A stretch of DNA of 64,000 bases, taken from Tumebacillus lacus. GTDB taxonomy: Bacteria > Bacillota > Bacilli > Tumebacillales > Tumebacillaceae. Positions 15,975 through 23,106 of this stretch are shown here, piece by piece; positions within the stretch are counted from its first letter, which is position 1; every line of letters starts with the position of its first letter. The translations under genes were made by a program, and so were the position numbers. Location: NCBI RefSeq assembly GCF_026410385.1, contig NZ_JAPMLT010000015.1, positions 43,348 through 107,347 of the forward strand, given 5' to 3'. The notes beneath the pieces were generated by a model that worked only from the letters and a program-made list of their open reading frames with translations, did no database searches and was not told the origin of the DNA.

Positions 15975-18190
15975 TCGGCCTGCAACTGCGGGACGCGCGC
16001 ATCGGCTGCCACCGACACGGGACGGAGGAAATGGTGTTTGACGCTGTGATCAAACAGCCCCTTGCACGCTTTGCGCTGATCGGCGGCCACGCTGTCCAGC
16101 ACGTCTTGCAGGGAACGGCCGTCGGCGAAACTCAGCAGGAACTCCAGCATCGTCTCGGGGAACGGATAGAGCGTGCCGTCCGAGCGCAGAAAGAAGCGTT
16201 TGAGCGAAGGCGCATCGGCGCGGGCGATCTTTTGTTGGGCGAGACGGGTGTGGATCTCGCGACCCGGAACGCCCCTGCCTTGCTTGTTGTCGGCGTTGTG
16301 CAGATTTGCCAGATCCGATTTGTTGTACAGGCGGTCGATCGGGTACAAGGCGATGTCCGATTGGACGGTGCCGTTCAGCTTCCAAACCGTTTGCGGATCT
16401 GAAAATTTCCGAGAAGCGTCCAACTCGTCGATGATGCCGACTCCAAACCGGTCGTGATAGAACATGGTGTGCCCGGTATCGATGCCCCCCACCCAAGGCC
16501 GGTCGAAGTGGCTTTTGGACAGCTTGCCTTTCGCCTTTTTCAGTTTTTCGCGATCCTCATCACGGGAGACACCTGTCGGGTCCTCGAAGTACAGGGAGCG
16601 GGCGATGTCTTCATTTTCATACGCTTTCACGTTTTGCAGACCGAACGACTCCGGTTGTTTGGCGACAATGGCACCGGGGGTGAGCACGAAGGTGCCGAGG
16701 CCGCCGAACGTCCACCGGTCTTTGGTTTCGTACAGGAACTCGATGGAGTCAAGACCGTCTTGCAGGCTCTCGGTCGGGAATCCGGTGAAGCCCATCACCT
16801 GCACACCGATGTTGGCATCATGGAAGTTTTGGATCGTTTCCCGAATCTTGCCGACCTGTGTGCCTTTGTTGATCAGGTTGAGAATGCGCTGGTTGCCCGA
16901 TTCAAAGCCGACGGAGATGTCCGTGCAGCCGCTCGCTTTTAAAAGCATGCACCGCTCGGGTGACCAGTATTTCTCCAAGCGGATCTCAGCCCCCCAACGG
17001 ATGTCGATCTGTTCCTCGATCAGCCGCTCGGCCAGACTCAGCAGCAGGGCCGGGGAGAGGACGTCGACGGAGAAATAGACGTATTTGTGCTTTTGCGAGA
17101 TGACACGCAGGTCTTCGATGATCTTTTCGACAGGATTTTGCCGCCACGGGGAGGTCGGGGATTCAAAGTTGAGTCCGTAATCGCAGAACGTGCATTTGTT
17201 CCAGTAGCAACCGCGTGAGGGGGAGTAGTAGACGTAGTTGTGCGGCGAGAGGTAGAGGTCCCAGTTCAATTTGTCGTAGTTGGGTGTGGGCAGTTCGGCG
17301 ATGCCGCCGTATTCGATGATCGGTTCGAGCAGGGTGTGGCCGTATTTGGGATGGAACAGGGTGTTGGCGATCGGCGTGAAAGAGCCGCCGTCGCGGATCG
17401 TCTCAAGCAGGGAGGTGAACGCGATCTCGCCTTCTCCGACGACACAAGCGTCCGCCATGTCAAAGATCTCGAAATAGCGGGATTTGCGTTGCAAATACTT
17501 CCAGACGTCCGCCACTTCCGTGCCCCCGTAGAGCAGGATGATGTCGGGAAATGCGGCTCGGATCATCCGGCCGATCGTCAAGGCGAACGGGAGTTGGGCG
17601 CAGTAGGTGACATTGATGCCGACGGTGCGATACCCTTTTTCGGCGATCTGAGGCAGCAGGACGTCACGCATGTACGGCTCAAACGGTGCGGCGATTTTGG
17701 CGCAGATGTCCGGGTCGCTCATATCTTGGGAGCTCATCAGGTTAAACTGGCCGTGCACCGGCAGTGAAAATCCGCTGAACTGGCCGGGGTAGCCGAAGAG
17801 GGAGAGCACACCGAGCCAACTGAGGATCAGTTCGGTGGCCGGGCGGTAGGTGGAGTAGTCGTAAAACGTCTCTTCCACACGCATAGCCTGTACAGCGGCG
17901 GGCAGTCGGTCAAAGTCGAAGCTTTGTGCTTTCCACAGGTGGAACAGCTCAAGTTGGTCTGCGGCGTTGAGTTCCGGTTGTGCGGTCAATTCCTGGAATC
18001 GGTTCTCGATGTGGGAGCGGATGCGCTCGATCTGGTCGGGACGAATGGTATACAGAAACGATTCAATGTTGGTGTCGAGGATATCGATATCGTCAAATCC
18101 ATGCTGTCTGGCGTACGTCTCCAGATAGCACAGACTGTGATAGCCGGATGTCGGGTCGGTGATCGGCGGGTACAGCAAGAGCGTGGTCAA
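15971..18190 (-). CDS. B12-type radical SAM enzyme, putative RiPP maturase
   Basis: 739 residues from a TTG at 18190 with GAGGAGG 8 bases upstream. The longer frame to 18289 has no ribosome binding site and would run into the intergenic hairpin. An N-terminal region plus a cobalamin-binding-like Rossmann domain (about 150-290, with LLYGGTEVAD and ACVVGEGE) precedes a radical SAM barrel. The cluster cysteines are C328, C333 and C336, spaced CX4CX2C rather than the usual CX3CX2C. The GFESG and TGFPTE blocks are typical of the superfamily. The last ~70 residues (DGTLYPFPETMLEFLLSFADGR onward) look like a small winged-helix/PqqD-like segment that could bind a leader peptide. It is encoded between a 33-residue peptide gene and an MFS exporter. 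The reaction is unknown; C-methylation or another radical modification of the peptide is an inference. Confidence 0.82.
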   Translation of the reverse strand: MTTLLLYPPITDPTSGYHSLCYLETYARQHGFDDIDILDTNIESFLYTIRPDQIERIRSHIENRFQELTAQPELNAADQLELFHLWKAQSFDFDRLPAAVQAMRVEETFYDYSTYRPATELILSWLGVLSLFGYPGQFSGFSLPVHGQFNLMSSQDMSDPDICAKIAAPFEPYMRDVLLPQIAEKGYRTVGINVTYCAQLPFALTIGRMIRAAFPDIILLYGGTEVADVWKYLQRKSRYFEIFDMADACVVGEGEIAFTSLLETIRDGGSFTPIANTLFHPKYGHTLLEPIIEYGGIAELPTPNYDKLNWDLYLSPHNYVYYSPSRGCYWNKCTFCDYGLNFESPTSPWRQNPVEKIIEDLRVISQKHKYVYFSVDVLSPALLLSLAERLIEEQIDIRWGAEIRLEKYWSPERCMLLKASGCTDISVGFESGNQRILNLINKGTQVGKIRETIQNFHDANIGVQVMGFTGFPTESLQDGLDSIEFLYETKDRWTFGGLGTFVLTPGAIVAKQPESFGLQNVKAYENEDIARSLYFEDPTGVSRDEDREKLKKAKGKLSKSHFDRPWVGGIDTGHTMFYHDRFGVGIIDELDASRKFSDPQTVWKLNGTVQSDIALYPIDRLYNKSDLANLHNADNKQGRGVPGREIHTRLAQQKIARADAPSLKRFFLRSDGTLYPFPETMLEFLLSFADGRSLQDVLDSVAADQRKACKGLFDHSVKHHFLRPVSVAADARVPQLQAE

Positions 18191-18230
18191 TGAACAAACC
18201 TCCTCTACGGGGTCAAGAGAGAATAGGGAG

Positions 18231-18296
18231 ACGCCTGTTGTCTCCTCCCTCTGTGTATGTACGCGTGTGGCGCACGAGGAAGGAAACAACAGGCGT
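18231..18296 (-). other. Stem-loop between the peptide gene and the radical SAM gene
   Basis: ACGCCTGTTGT pairs perfectly with ACAACAGGCGT over 11 bases and encloses further imperfect pairing. No T run follows on the minus strand, so it is not a simple terminator. Partial read-through or mRNA stabilisation giving excess peptide over enzyme is a common arrangement in RiPP operons. Confidence 0.65.
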
Positions 18297-18306
18297 TGTG
18301 ACGGGA

Positions 18307-18408
18307 TCAGTTGTTATTGTTGTTGTTGTTCGTGTCGTCGATCAATTGTACTTGCTCGATCTCGGATGTGATGCCCTCAACTTCGCTGAGCAGGTTGTTC
18401 AGATCCAT
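18307..18408 (-). CDS. 33-residue putative RiPP precursor peptide with poly-Asn C-terminus
   Basis: An ATG at 18408 is preceded by AAAGGAGGT with an 8-base spacer, the strongest ribosome binding site in this area. The frame has 33 codons and ends TGA. Residues 1-25 form an acidic, helix-prone segment starting MDLNNLLSEVEG, which could be a leader. Residue 26 is Thr and residues 27-33 are seven consecutive Asn, six AAC and one AAT. Nothing lies between it and the radical SAM gene except a stem-loop. I know no named family with this pattern; precursor status is inferred from size, start quality, position and the leader/core-like split. Confidence 0.7.
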   Translation of the reverse strand: MDLNNLLSEVEGITSEIEQVQLIDDTNNNNNNN

Positions 18409-18450
18409 GTGACAGACCTCCTTTTGTAATGGATACGGAAAACATTTCTT

Positions 18451-18508
18451 GTGAAACCGAGTTGGATTTCACAGATTCACTATACGGATGGAAGTATGGG
18501 GATATAAC
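18451..18508 (-). promoter_or_regulatory. Upstream region of the peptide operon
   Basis: On the minus strand a TATAGT (plus 18479-18484) could be a -10, without a good -35. Downstream of it, GTGAAA/TTTCAC arms (18451-18472) form a short inverted repeat that may be an operator or a 5' UTR hairpin. Confidence 0.3.
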
Positions 18509-18582
18509 TAAAAGGTGAAGAAGTAAAAAGTTTTATTTGGTTGAACTGTAACAGAACAGATGGTAGGACGAGCGGAGCGGAG

Positions 18583-18612
18583 TTGCATGTATGAGGCGGA
18601 GTGTGTTAGCAT
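18583..18612 (+). promoter_or_regulatory. Promoter of the first putative antitoxin RNA
   Basis: TTGCAT and TAGCAT are separated by 18 bases. They point towards the hairpin-rich stretch convergent with the small membrane ORF at 18752-18850. Confidence 0.4.
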
Positions 18613-18618
18613 ATACAT

Positions 18619-18757
18619 AACAAAAGGAGCCGAGTGGCTGCTCGGCTCCAACAGTAACAACTGACTTGGGTGTCGATTCCGCCGCCTGAGTTATCGAAAA
18701 GCGGGGGAAGTAGCCACCACCAAGGTCGCCAAACCGTGGGTGGCTATTTCTTTATTT
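18619..18757 (+). ncRNA. Putative type I antitoxin RNA (locus 1)
   Basis: This plus-strand stretch begins with a hairpin GGAGCCGAG/CTCGGCTCC (18626-18649). It ends in a stem GTAGCCACC/GGTGGCTAT (18710-18747) followed by TTTCTTTATTT, a terminator for this direction. Its 3' end converges on and touches the 3' end of the small toxin-like ORF, the arrangement of BsrG/SR4 and TxpA/RatA type loci. Assignment is by layout only. Confidence 0.5.
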
Positions 18758-18850
18758 CGTGATTAAAAACACGAACGTCAGCAAGGCGATGAGAAACATG
18801 CCGAATTGGAAAAGCAACGACAGGATACTCAAGAGATCCTTACCTTTCAT
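18752..18850 (-). CDS. Small holin-like membrane peptide, putative type I toxin (locus 1)
   Basis: 32 residues: a short charged start (MKGKD) followed by one hydrophobic helix spanning about residues 6-30 and a terminal TK. AAGGAGGTGA lies 7 bases before the ATG. Size, single helix and the converging RNA fit the Hol_Tox/BsrG class of chromosomal type I toxins, which act at the cytoplasmic membrane. It is too short for ordinary gene callers. It lies about 340 bases upstream of the peptide operon on the same strand, but no link between them is shown. Confidence 0.65.
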   Translation of the reverse strand: MKGKDLLSILSLLFQFGMFLIALLTFVFLITK

Positions 18851-18920
18851 CTACGCCTCACCTCCTTTTGCGGAGGAAAGACGGCACCCAAGGTTTCGCT
18901 ATTCAGTTGTCACTGATCCC

Positions 18921-18949
18921 AGTATAGCAATCTCGTAAATGGTTGCCTA
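18921..18949 (-). promoter_or_regulatory. Promoter of the locus 1 toxin-like gene
   Basis: Minus-strand TAGGCA-17-TATACT, about 70 bases upstream of the small ORF. Confidence 0.45.
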
Positions 18950-18987
18950 GGGACATGAGTGTTTTAAAATCGATGAAATATGACTAA

Positions 18988-19026
18988 TAAAAAGCCCCGC
19001 TCTTCTGTATCCGGAAGAGCGGGGCT
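18988..19026 (-). terminator. Terminator of the gamma-glutamyltransferase gene
   Basis: AGCCCCGCTCTTC pairs with GGAAGAGCGGGGCT. On the minus strand the stem is followed by TTTTTATTAG. Confidence 0.85.
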
Positions 19027-19033
19027 GTTCGTT

Positions 19034-20638
19034 TTACCAAGCGGCCACCGAGCCATCCGTTCTCGGCTCCGTGCCGCCTGCCAGCACGCCTTGCTCACCG
19101 CGCCAGATGATCTGGCCGCGACCGAACGATCCCGAGCCGAGGGCCCAGCGGATGTCGTGGCCGCGGGCGGCGAGGGTGGCTGCGATGAGGGCGGGGACGG
19201 TGTGTTCGAGCTCGACCGTCTTGCCTTTCAGCCACTGCCAGCGGGGAGCATCGAGCGCCGCTTGCGGGTTGAGGTGAAAATCGACGGTGTTCATCACGAC
19301 CTGCACATGCCCCTGCGGCTGCATGAAGCCGCCCATCACGCCAAACGGGCCGACCGCTTCACCGCCCCGGGTGAGGAAGCCGGGGATGATCGTGTGGTAC
19401 GTTTTTTTGCCGCCGGCGAGCGCGTTGTCGTGCGTCGGATCGAGCGAGAAGTTGTGCCCGCGATTTTGCAGGGCGATGCCGGTGCCGGGCACGACGAGAC
19501 CGGAGCCGAAGCCCATGTAGTTGCTTTGGATGAACGAGACCATGTTGCCTTCGCCGTCTGCCGTCGCCAGATAGACGGTGCCGCCCTTTGGCGGTTCACC
19601 CGGCGTCGGGAGCAGTGCTTCGGTGCCGATCAACCGGCGACGCTCCGCCGCGTACGCCTCGGAGAGCAGGTCGCGCACGGCGACTTTCATCTGCCCGGCG
19701 TCTGTGATAAACCGCTGGCCGTCGGCAAATGCCAGTTTGATCGCCTCGATGGACTTGTGGTAGGTGTCGAACGTGTCCTTTTCCGTGAAATCAAACCCTT
19801 TGAGCAGGTTCAACGCGATCAGGGCGACCAGACCTTGCCCGTTCGGCGGGATCTCCCACACGTCGTAGCCCCGGTAATTGACCGAGATCGGGTCCACCCA
19901 TTCCGGGCGGAATGCGGCGAGGTCCTCGACAGACAGATAGCCGCCATTTGCCTGCACAAACGCCGCGATCTTCTCCGCCAGCTCGCCCTGGTAAAACGCC
20001 TTGCCGTTCGTCTCCGCGATCAACTGCAACGTGCGGGCAGGATCCTCCGACCGCCACATCTCGCCGATGCGCGGCACTCGTCCGTCCGTCGTGAAAGTGT
20101 TGAACCAAGGGTGGAACTCCTCGCCTTGGAGCCCGGCATACGTTTTCGACGCCCGCTCCCAGTAATAGCCGAGCGTTGGTGACACGGGGTAGCCTTGCTC
20201 CGCGTATTCAATCGCCGGACGCAGCACTTCGGTCAGCGGCAGACGGCCAAATCGTGCCGACAACTCCGCCCATGCACCGGGTGCACCGGGGACGGTGACG
20301 GGGATCGCGCCGAATTTGGGCATCTCGGTGAGGCCGCGCTTTTGCAACGCTTCGATGGAGATCGACTGAGGGGCCGGGCCGGAGGAGTTCAGCCCGTGCA
20401 GCTTGCCCTCCGTCCAGACGAGGGCAAACGCGTCGCCGCCGATGCCGTTCGACGTCGGCTCGACCACCGTCAGAGCAGCGGCGGTGGCGATGGCTGCGTC
20501 GATCGCATTGCCGCCCCGTTTCAATAGATCGAGCCCGGCTTGAGCGGCGAGCGGCTGCGAGGTGGCGACCATGCCGTTTTTGGCATAGGCGGTCATCCGC
20601 TGGGAGGGATACGGGTGGTGCAAGGGGTTAAAGTTCAT
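19034..20638 (-). CDS. Gamma-glutamyltransferase family protein
   Basis: 534 residues from the ATG at 20638, preceded by AAAGGAG. The frame extends 18 codons further but without a ribosome binding site. The N-terminal part carries the GGT signature (MVATSQPLAAQAGLDLLKRGGNA, then EPTSNGIGGD). The autoprocessing Thr is Thr354 (GGTVYLAT), which would split the precursor into large and small subunits. GFGSGLVVPGTGIALQNRG is the usual small-subunit block. No signal peptide is evident, so it may be a cytoplasmic YwrD-like member. Reaction: transfer or hydrolysis of gamma-glutamyl groups from glutathione-like donors. Single-gene unit. Confidence 0.9.
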   Translation of the reverse strand: MNFNPLHHPYPSQRMTAYAKNGMVATSQPLAAQAGLDLLKRGGNAIDAAIATAAALTVVEPTSNGIGGDAFALVWTEGKLHGLNSSGPAPQSISIEALQKRGLTEMPKFGAIPVTVPGAPGAWAELSARFGRLPLTEVLRPAIEYAEQGYPVSPTLGYYWERASKTYAGLQGEEFHPWFNTFTTDGRVPRIGEMWRSEDPARTLQLIAETNGKAFYQGELAEKIAAFVQANGGYLSVEDLAAFRPEWVDPISVNYRGYDVWEIPPNGQGLVALIALNLLKGFDFTEKDTFDTYHKSIEAIKLAFADGQRFITDAGQMKVAVRDLLSEAYAAERRRLIGTEALLPTPGEPPKGGTVYLATADGEGNMVSFIQSNYMGFGSGLVVPGTGIALQNRGHNFSLDPTHDNALAGGKKTYHTIIPGFLTRGGEAVGPFGVMGGFMQPQGHVQVVMNTVDFHLNPQAALDAPRWQWLKGKTVELEHTVPALIAATLAARGHDIRWALGSGSFGRGQIIWRGEQGVLAGGTEPRTDGSVAAW

Positions 20639-20725
20639 GAAAGGAGCACTCCTTTGCTTGGATCGGGACATATGGTTTACTCTTATTTCCATATATACCG
20701 GTCTGATCCTGCCGGAGCGAACAAC

Positions 20726-20752
20726 AAAAACCCGCTCTCCGTCGAGAGCGGG
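20726..20752 (-). terminator. Terminator of the 20768-21169 gene
   Basis: CCCGCTCTC pairs with GAGAGCGGG around CGTC. On the minus strand five T follow. Confidence 0.8.
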
Positions 20753-20767
20753 TACTCCTCCTACCTC

Positions 20768-21169
20768 TTACACCGGCGCCATCCCATCCTCTCCGTCCTC
20801 TGTCGCCTGCAGGCGATCGTGCAGACTCGGGAGCCGCTCCAACAGGTGAAACCGGACATCATCGGACAACTCGCACCGGTTCTGCTCCCGGTGCAGCATC
20901 ACCACGCCAAGGCTCGCCAGCTCCTCCAAAAAGGCGTCGATGGGGCAGCGTTCTTGCAACGCGAGGCGGGTCATCTGACGACGTTCCGACGGGGAGAGGG
21001 CGTTCAGCAGATCCTCCCAGTGTGCTTTGGTGTTCCAGTAGGCGCAGATCTCCGCACGCATCTGCTCCTCGGAGAGCGGTGCGACGGGGGTATCGTTTGG
21101 AAAAAGGGTGTCGTGGATGTCGGCGAGCGTGTGTCGGGACAGCAGAAGCAGGGTATCGGCCAACAGCAT
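20768..21169 (-). CDS. Hypothetical helical protein (133 aa)
   Basis: 133 residues from the ATG at 21169, chosen because GGAGGT lies 8 bases before it. The first helix is hydrophobic (MLLADTLLLLS) and the rest is amphipathic and charged. The second half (LSPSERRQMTRLALQE then LEELASLGVVMLH) resembles a winged-helix fold, but I cannot name a family. It is preceded on the same strand by a structured leader with its own promoter and an internal terminator, so its expression may be attenuated. Confidence 0.7.
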   Translation of the reverse strand: MLLADTLLLLSRHTLADIHDTLFPNDTPVAPLSEEQMRAEICAYWNTKAHWEDLLNALSPSERRQMTRLALQERCPIDAFLEELASLGVVMLHREQNRCELSDDVRFHLLERLPSLHDRLQATEDGEDGMAPV

Positions 21170-21235
21170 GAGGCACACCTCCAAAATTCGGTCATTCTGT
21201 GTGTCTCATCATATGAACCGGCCCCCGAAAAAAGA

Positions 21236-21271
21236 CAAAAAAAGAGAAGCCGAGGGGGGACTCTCAGCTTC
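21236..21271 (-). terminator. Intrinsic terminator inside the leader or at the end of a small RNA
   Basis: On the minus strand GAAGCTGAG pairs with CTCGGCTTC (one U-G), followed by TCTTTTTTT. It lies 67 bases upstream of the 133-aa gene. Confidence 0.75.
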
Positions 21272-21416
21272 CGATAAAGGCAAGGATCTCAGAAACACTC
21301 GATGAAGCAGACAGAGCAGCTGATTGGGGATCAGGGGTCTGCAGACAGCGCTGCACACGGGTTGTGAAAAAAAGTCCGAGTGACTAAAGTGAATGCTGTA
21401 CTTATTACCATCGAGT
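21236..21416 (-). ncRNA. Structured leader or independent small RNA of about 180 nt
   Basis: A clear promoter ends 7 bases before 21416 and a clear terminator ends near 21236. The first eight transcribed bases (ACTCGATG) pair perfectly with CATCGAGT at 21304-21297, closing a ~120-nt domain that contains a CTGAT/ATCAG hairpin. I do not recognise 6S, SRP, T-box or a known riboswitch. It could be a free RNA or an attenuator leader for the gene at 20768-21169. Confidence 0.55.
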
Positions 21417-21422
21417 ACTTAC

Positions 21423-21451
21423 ATCATACCATCCCTTTGCTGGATTATCAA
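21423..21451 (-). promoter_or_regulatory. Promoter of the structured leader/small RNA
   Basis: Minus-strand TTGATA-17-TATGAT, a strong sigma-A match. Confidence 0.7.
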
Positions 21452-21517
21452 CACCCAACCACTAGGTATAAATAATCATTTTCCACATATCTTGTCTTTT
21501 TATAGACCATTCGAGAA

Positions 21518-21549
21518 AAAGACCGTCAAGCCGGAGCTCGACGGTCTTT
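21518..21549 (-). terminator. Terminator of the 143-aa membrane protein gene
   Basis: AAAGACCGTC pairs with GACGGTCTTT. The gene's stop codon lies inside the stem and T residues follow on the minus strand. Confidence 0.75.
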
Positions 21550-21957
21550 CTGTTTTCTTCGATTGTCGGTGATCGGAATCCCGTGCCGACTGGCAAACGT
21601 CGCGAGTGCAGCGGTCGCCGAGGGACAGTCTTCCGTTGCCAGGCGGACGCGGCGGCGGCGTCCTTCCAGCCGGAACTCGACGAAGTTGCCTTTGGTCAGC
21701 AAGATCTCCTCGATCTCCGCATGGAAAATCATCTGAGCCCGATCTCCGCTGTCGATGCGGATGTACTCGACTCCGACCTCAAACTCGCGCTGGGCAAACA
21801 GCGAAATCGCCAAGAAAGCCAAGAAAGCCCCTACCCCGCCAAGCAGCGCCAACGTCCACGACGGACGGAGCAATTGGAGCAACAGGGGGATCAGCGGGCA
21901 CAGCAAAAAGAAAAAGACAAAGCGTTGAGCGTCTCGTACGCGGTAGATGCGCGACAT
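21526..21957 (-). CDS. Small membrane protein with a PH-like cytoplasmic domain
   Basis: 143 residues; start supported by TTGGAGTGA. Two adjacent hydrophobic segments (about residues 12-32 and 35-55) form a hairpin anchor. A beta-rich soluble region follows (EVGVEYIRIDSGDRAQ..., FVEFRLEGRRRRVRLA) that resembles a bacterial PH-like domain. The C-terminus is basic and partly encoded in the terminator stem. Function unknown; no operon partner. Confidence 0.7.
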   Translation of the reverse strand: MSRIYRVRDAQRFVFFFLLCPLIPLLLQLLRPSWTLALLGGVGAFLAFLAISLFAQREFEVGVEYIRIDSGDRAQMIFHAEIEEILLTKGNFVEFRLEGRRRRVRLATEDCPSATAALATFASRHGIPITDNRRKQKDRRAPA

Positions 21958-22086
21958 GTGCGATCACTCCAAGAATTCGTTTCTCCATCCACTCTATGCC
22001 CCGCTTTGCCGAACCATGACGATTTTGTTCTTTTGAATGAAATTCGAACGATGCAGTATATTCCGGTGATAATGTTCGGATTTTGG

Positions 22087-22115
22087 TTGACGCCCCCCTG
22101 CCTGTTTGGTATTCT
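22087..22115 (+). promoter_or_regulatory. Promoter of the purine biosynthesis operon
   Basis: TTGACG-17-TATTCT, about 40 bases before the first aptamer. Confidence 0.65.
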
Positions 22116-22154
22116 TACAGTAGACAGTATGTAAAAAAGATTTCCAACTTCATA

Positions 22155-22223
22155 GTCTCGTATATACCCGGGGATTGGCCCGGGCGTTTCTACCAGGCGA
22201 CCGGAATCGCCGGACTACGAGTT
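22155..22223 (+). promoter_or_regulatory. Purine riboswitch, guanine class (first of a tandem)
   Basis: The closing stem CTCGTA/TACGAG, the TTTCTACC block and the C specificity base in GGACTACGAG are present, as in guanine aptamers. Guanine should promote termination of the purine operon. Confidence 0.92.
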
Positions 22224-22227
22224 GAAA

Positions 22228-22339
22228 GTGAATCTAGGGTTCCAGCGACGCCCACCTTGGCGACGTGTAGGTCCGAGCGATTCACATGTCCGCTGTGTGC
22301 GGACATGACACCGAAGGGACAAAAGCCCAGGCGGGTAGG
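22228..22339 (+). promoter_or_regulatory. PRPP-type ykkC riboswitch (second of a tandem)
   Basis: ykkC-family hallmarks are visible: CTAGGGTTCC, GGTCCGAGCG, ACACCG and GGGACAAAAGCCC. The base stem GTGAATC/GATTCAC (22228-22234 with 22278-22284) and a 9-bp hairpin CATGTCCGC/GCGGACATG (22284-22306) complete the fold. Guanidine, ppGpp and PRPP subclasses share these motifs. The location after a guanine aptamer and before pur genes points to PRPP, as in the published guanine-PRPP tandems. The aptamer 3' strand overlaps the 5' arm of the terminator, so ligand binding should switch expression on. Confidence 0.82.
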
Positions 22340-22403
22340 TTTCACTCAGGAAACTGGTTTGCAGTTTTGGACTGAGTACTTCTACCCGCCTGGGCTTTTT
22401 TAT
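22321..22403 (+). terminator. Terminator controlled by the tandem riboswitch
   Basis: AAAAGCCCAGGCGGGTAG pairs perfectly with its 18-base complement at 22383-22400. An inner ACTCAG/CTGAGT stem is present and T residues follow. Its 5' arm is shared with the ykkC-type aptamer. Confidence 0.92.
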
Positions 22404-22456
22404 GAATTTGGTTAAAATAAGCGAGGTCCTATAAAAAACCGGGAGTGAGAAACAAA

Positions 22457-22969
22457 ATGGCGAAAAAAGCATTGATCCTGATGGGTAGCGATTCTGACTT
22501 GAAAGTGATGAACGAAGCGGCGAAAGCACTGCACGCATTGGAAGTCGAAACGGAAATTCACGTATCCTCGGCTCACCGCGTGCCGGATCGCACGATGAAC
22601 TTTGCTCGTGAGGCGAAAGATAACGGCTTTGGCGTCATCATTGCCGGTGCGGGCCTCGCAGCTCATCTGCCGGGTGTCGTCGCAGCTTGCACGACGCTGC
22701 CGGTGATCGGCGTGCCGCTGCAAGGCGGCGCACTCCAAGGTGTCGACGCGCTCCACGCGATCGTCCAGATGCCCAAAGGCATCCCGGTCGCGACCGTCGC
22801 GATCAACGGTGCATTCAACGCCGGACTCCTCGGCGCACAGATCCTCGCCACCGGCGACGAAGCATTGGCTGAGCGCATGGTCCGTTACCGGGAGCAACTC
22901 GCAGCCGAAGTGGAAGCGAAAGACGCCAAGCTGCAAGAAATCGGCGTGGACGCCTACCTGAGCAACTAA
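22457..22969 (+). CDS. purE: N5-carboxyaminoimidazole ribonucleotide mutase
   Basis: 170 residues from the ATG at 22457, after [17 protein letters not shown], the catalytic SSAHRVPD block and [12 protein letters not shown] are those of bacterial class I PurE, which isomerises N5-CAIR to CAIR. Class I enzymes normally need PurK to make N5-CAIR, yet no purK follows; it must be elsewhere or replaced. First gene of the operon, directly controlled by the tandem riboswitch. Confidence 0.95.
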   Translation: MAKKALILMGSDSDLKVMNEAAKALHALEVETEIHVSSAHRVPDRTMNFAREAKDNGFGVIIAGAGLAAHLPGVVAACTTLPVIGVPLQGGALQGVDALHAIVQMPKGIPVATVAINGAFNAGLLGAQILATGDEALAERMVRYREQLAAEVEAKDAKLQEIGVDAYLSN

Positions 22970-22991
22970 CTCTTTCCTTAAATATACCGTT

Positions 22992-23061
22992 GGGGCTTTT
23001 CTGCCGTCCGTCTCTCACCGTTCATTTGACCGTGGATAAGGAGAGGCGGGGAGCGAGCCCC
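22992..23061 (+). other. Stem-loop between purE and purC
   Basis: GGGGCT pairs with AGCCCC and, further in, CCGTCTCTC pairs with GAGAGGCGG (one G-T). No T run follows, so it is probably an mRNA processing or stability element. It occupies the place where purK and purB usually lie. Confidence 0.45.
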
Positions 23062-23106
23062 TAAACTTTATCTTTCAAAAATTTTTCCTCCAGGAGGGAA
23101 CTTTCG

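Noticed and set aside
21108..21305. 65-codon plus-strand ORF over the structured leader
   Set aside because: Crosses the minus-strand gene start and terminator, has no ribosome binding site and low complexity.
21236..21416. 6S RNA
   Set aside because: The end-pairing is suggestive, but the domain is only ~120 nt and I cannot see the long rod with central bubble; left as unassigned RNA.
22083..22415. 110-codon ORF in the purE leader
   Set aside because: It runs through both aptamers and the terminator; the conserved RNA folds explain the sequence.
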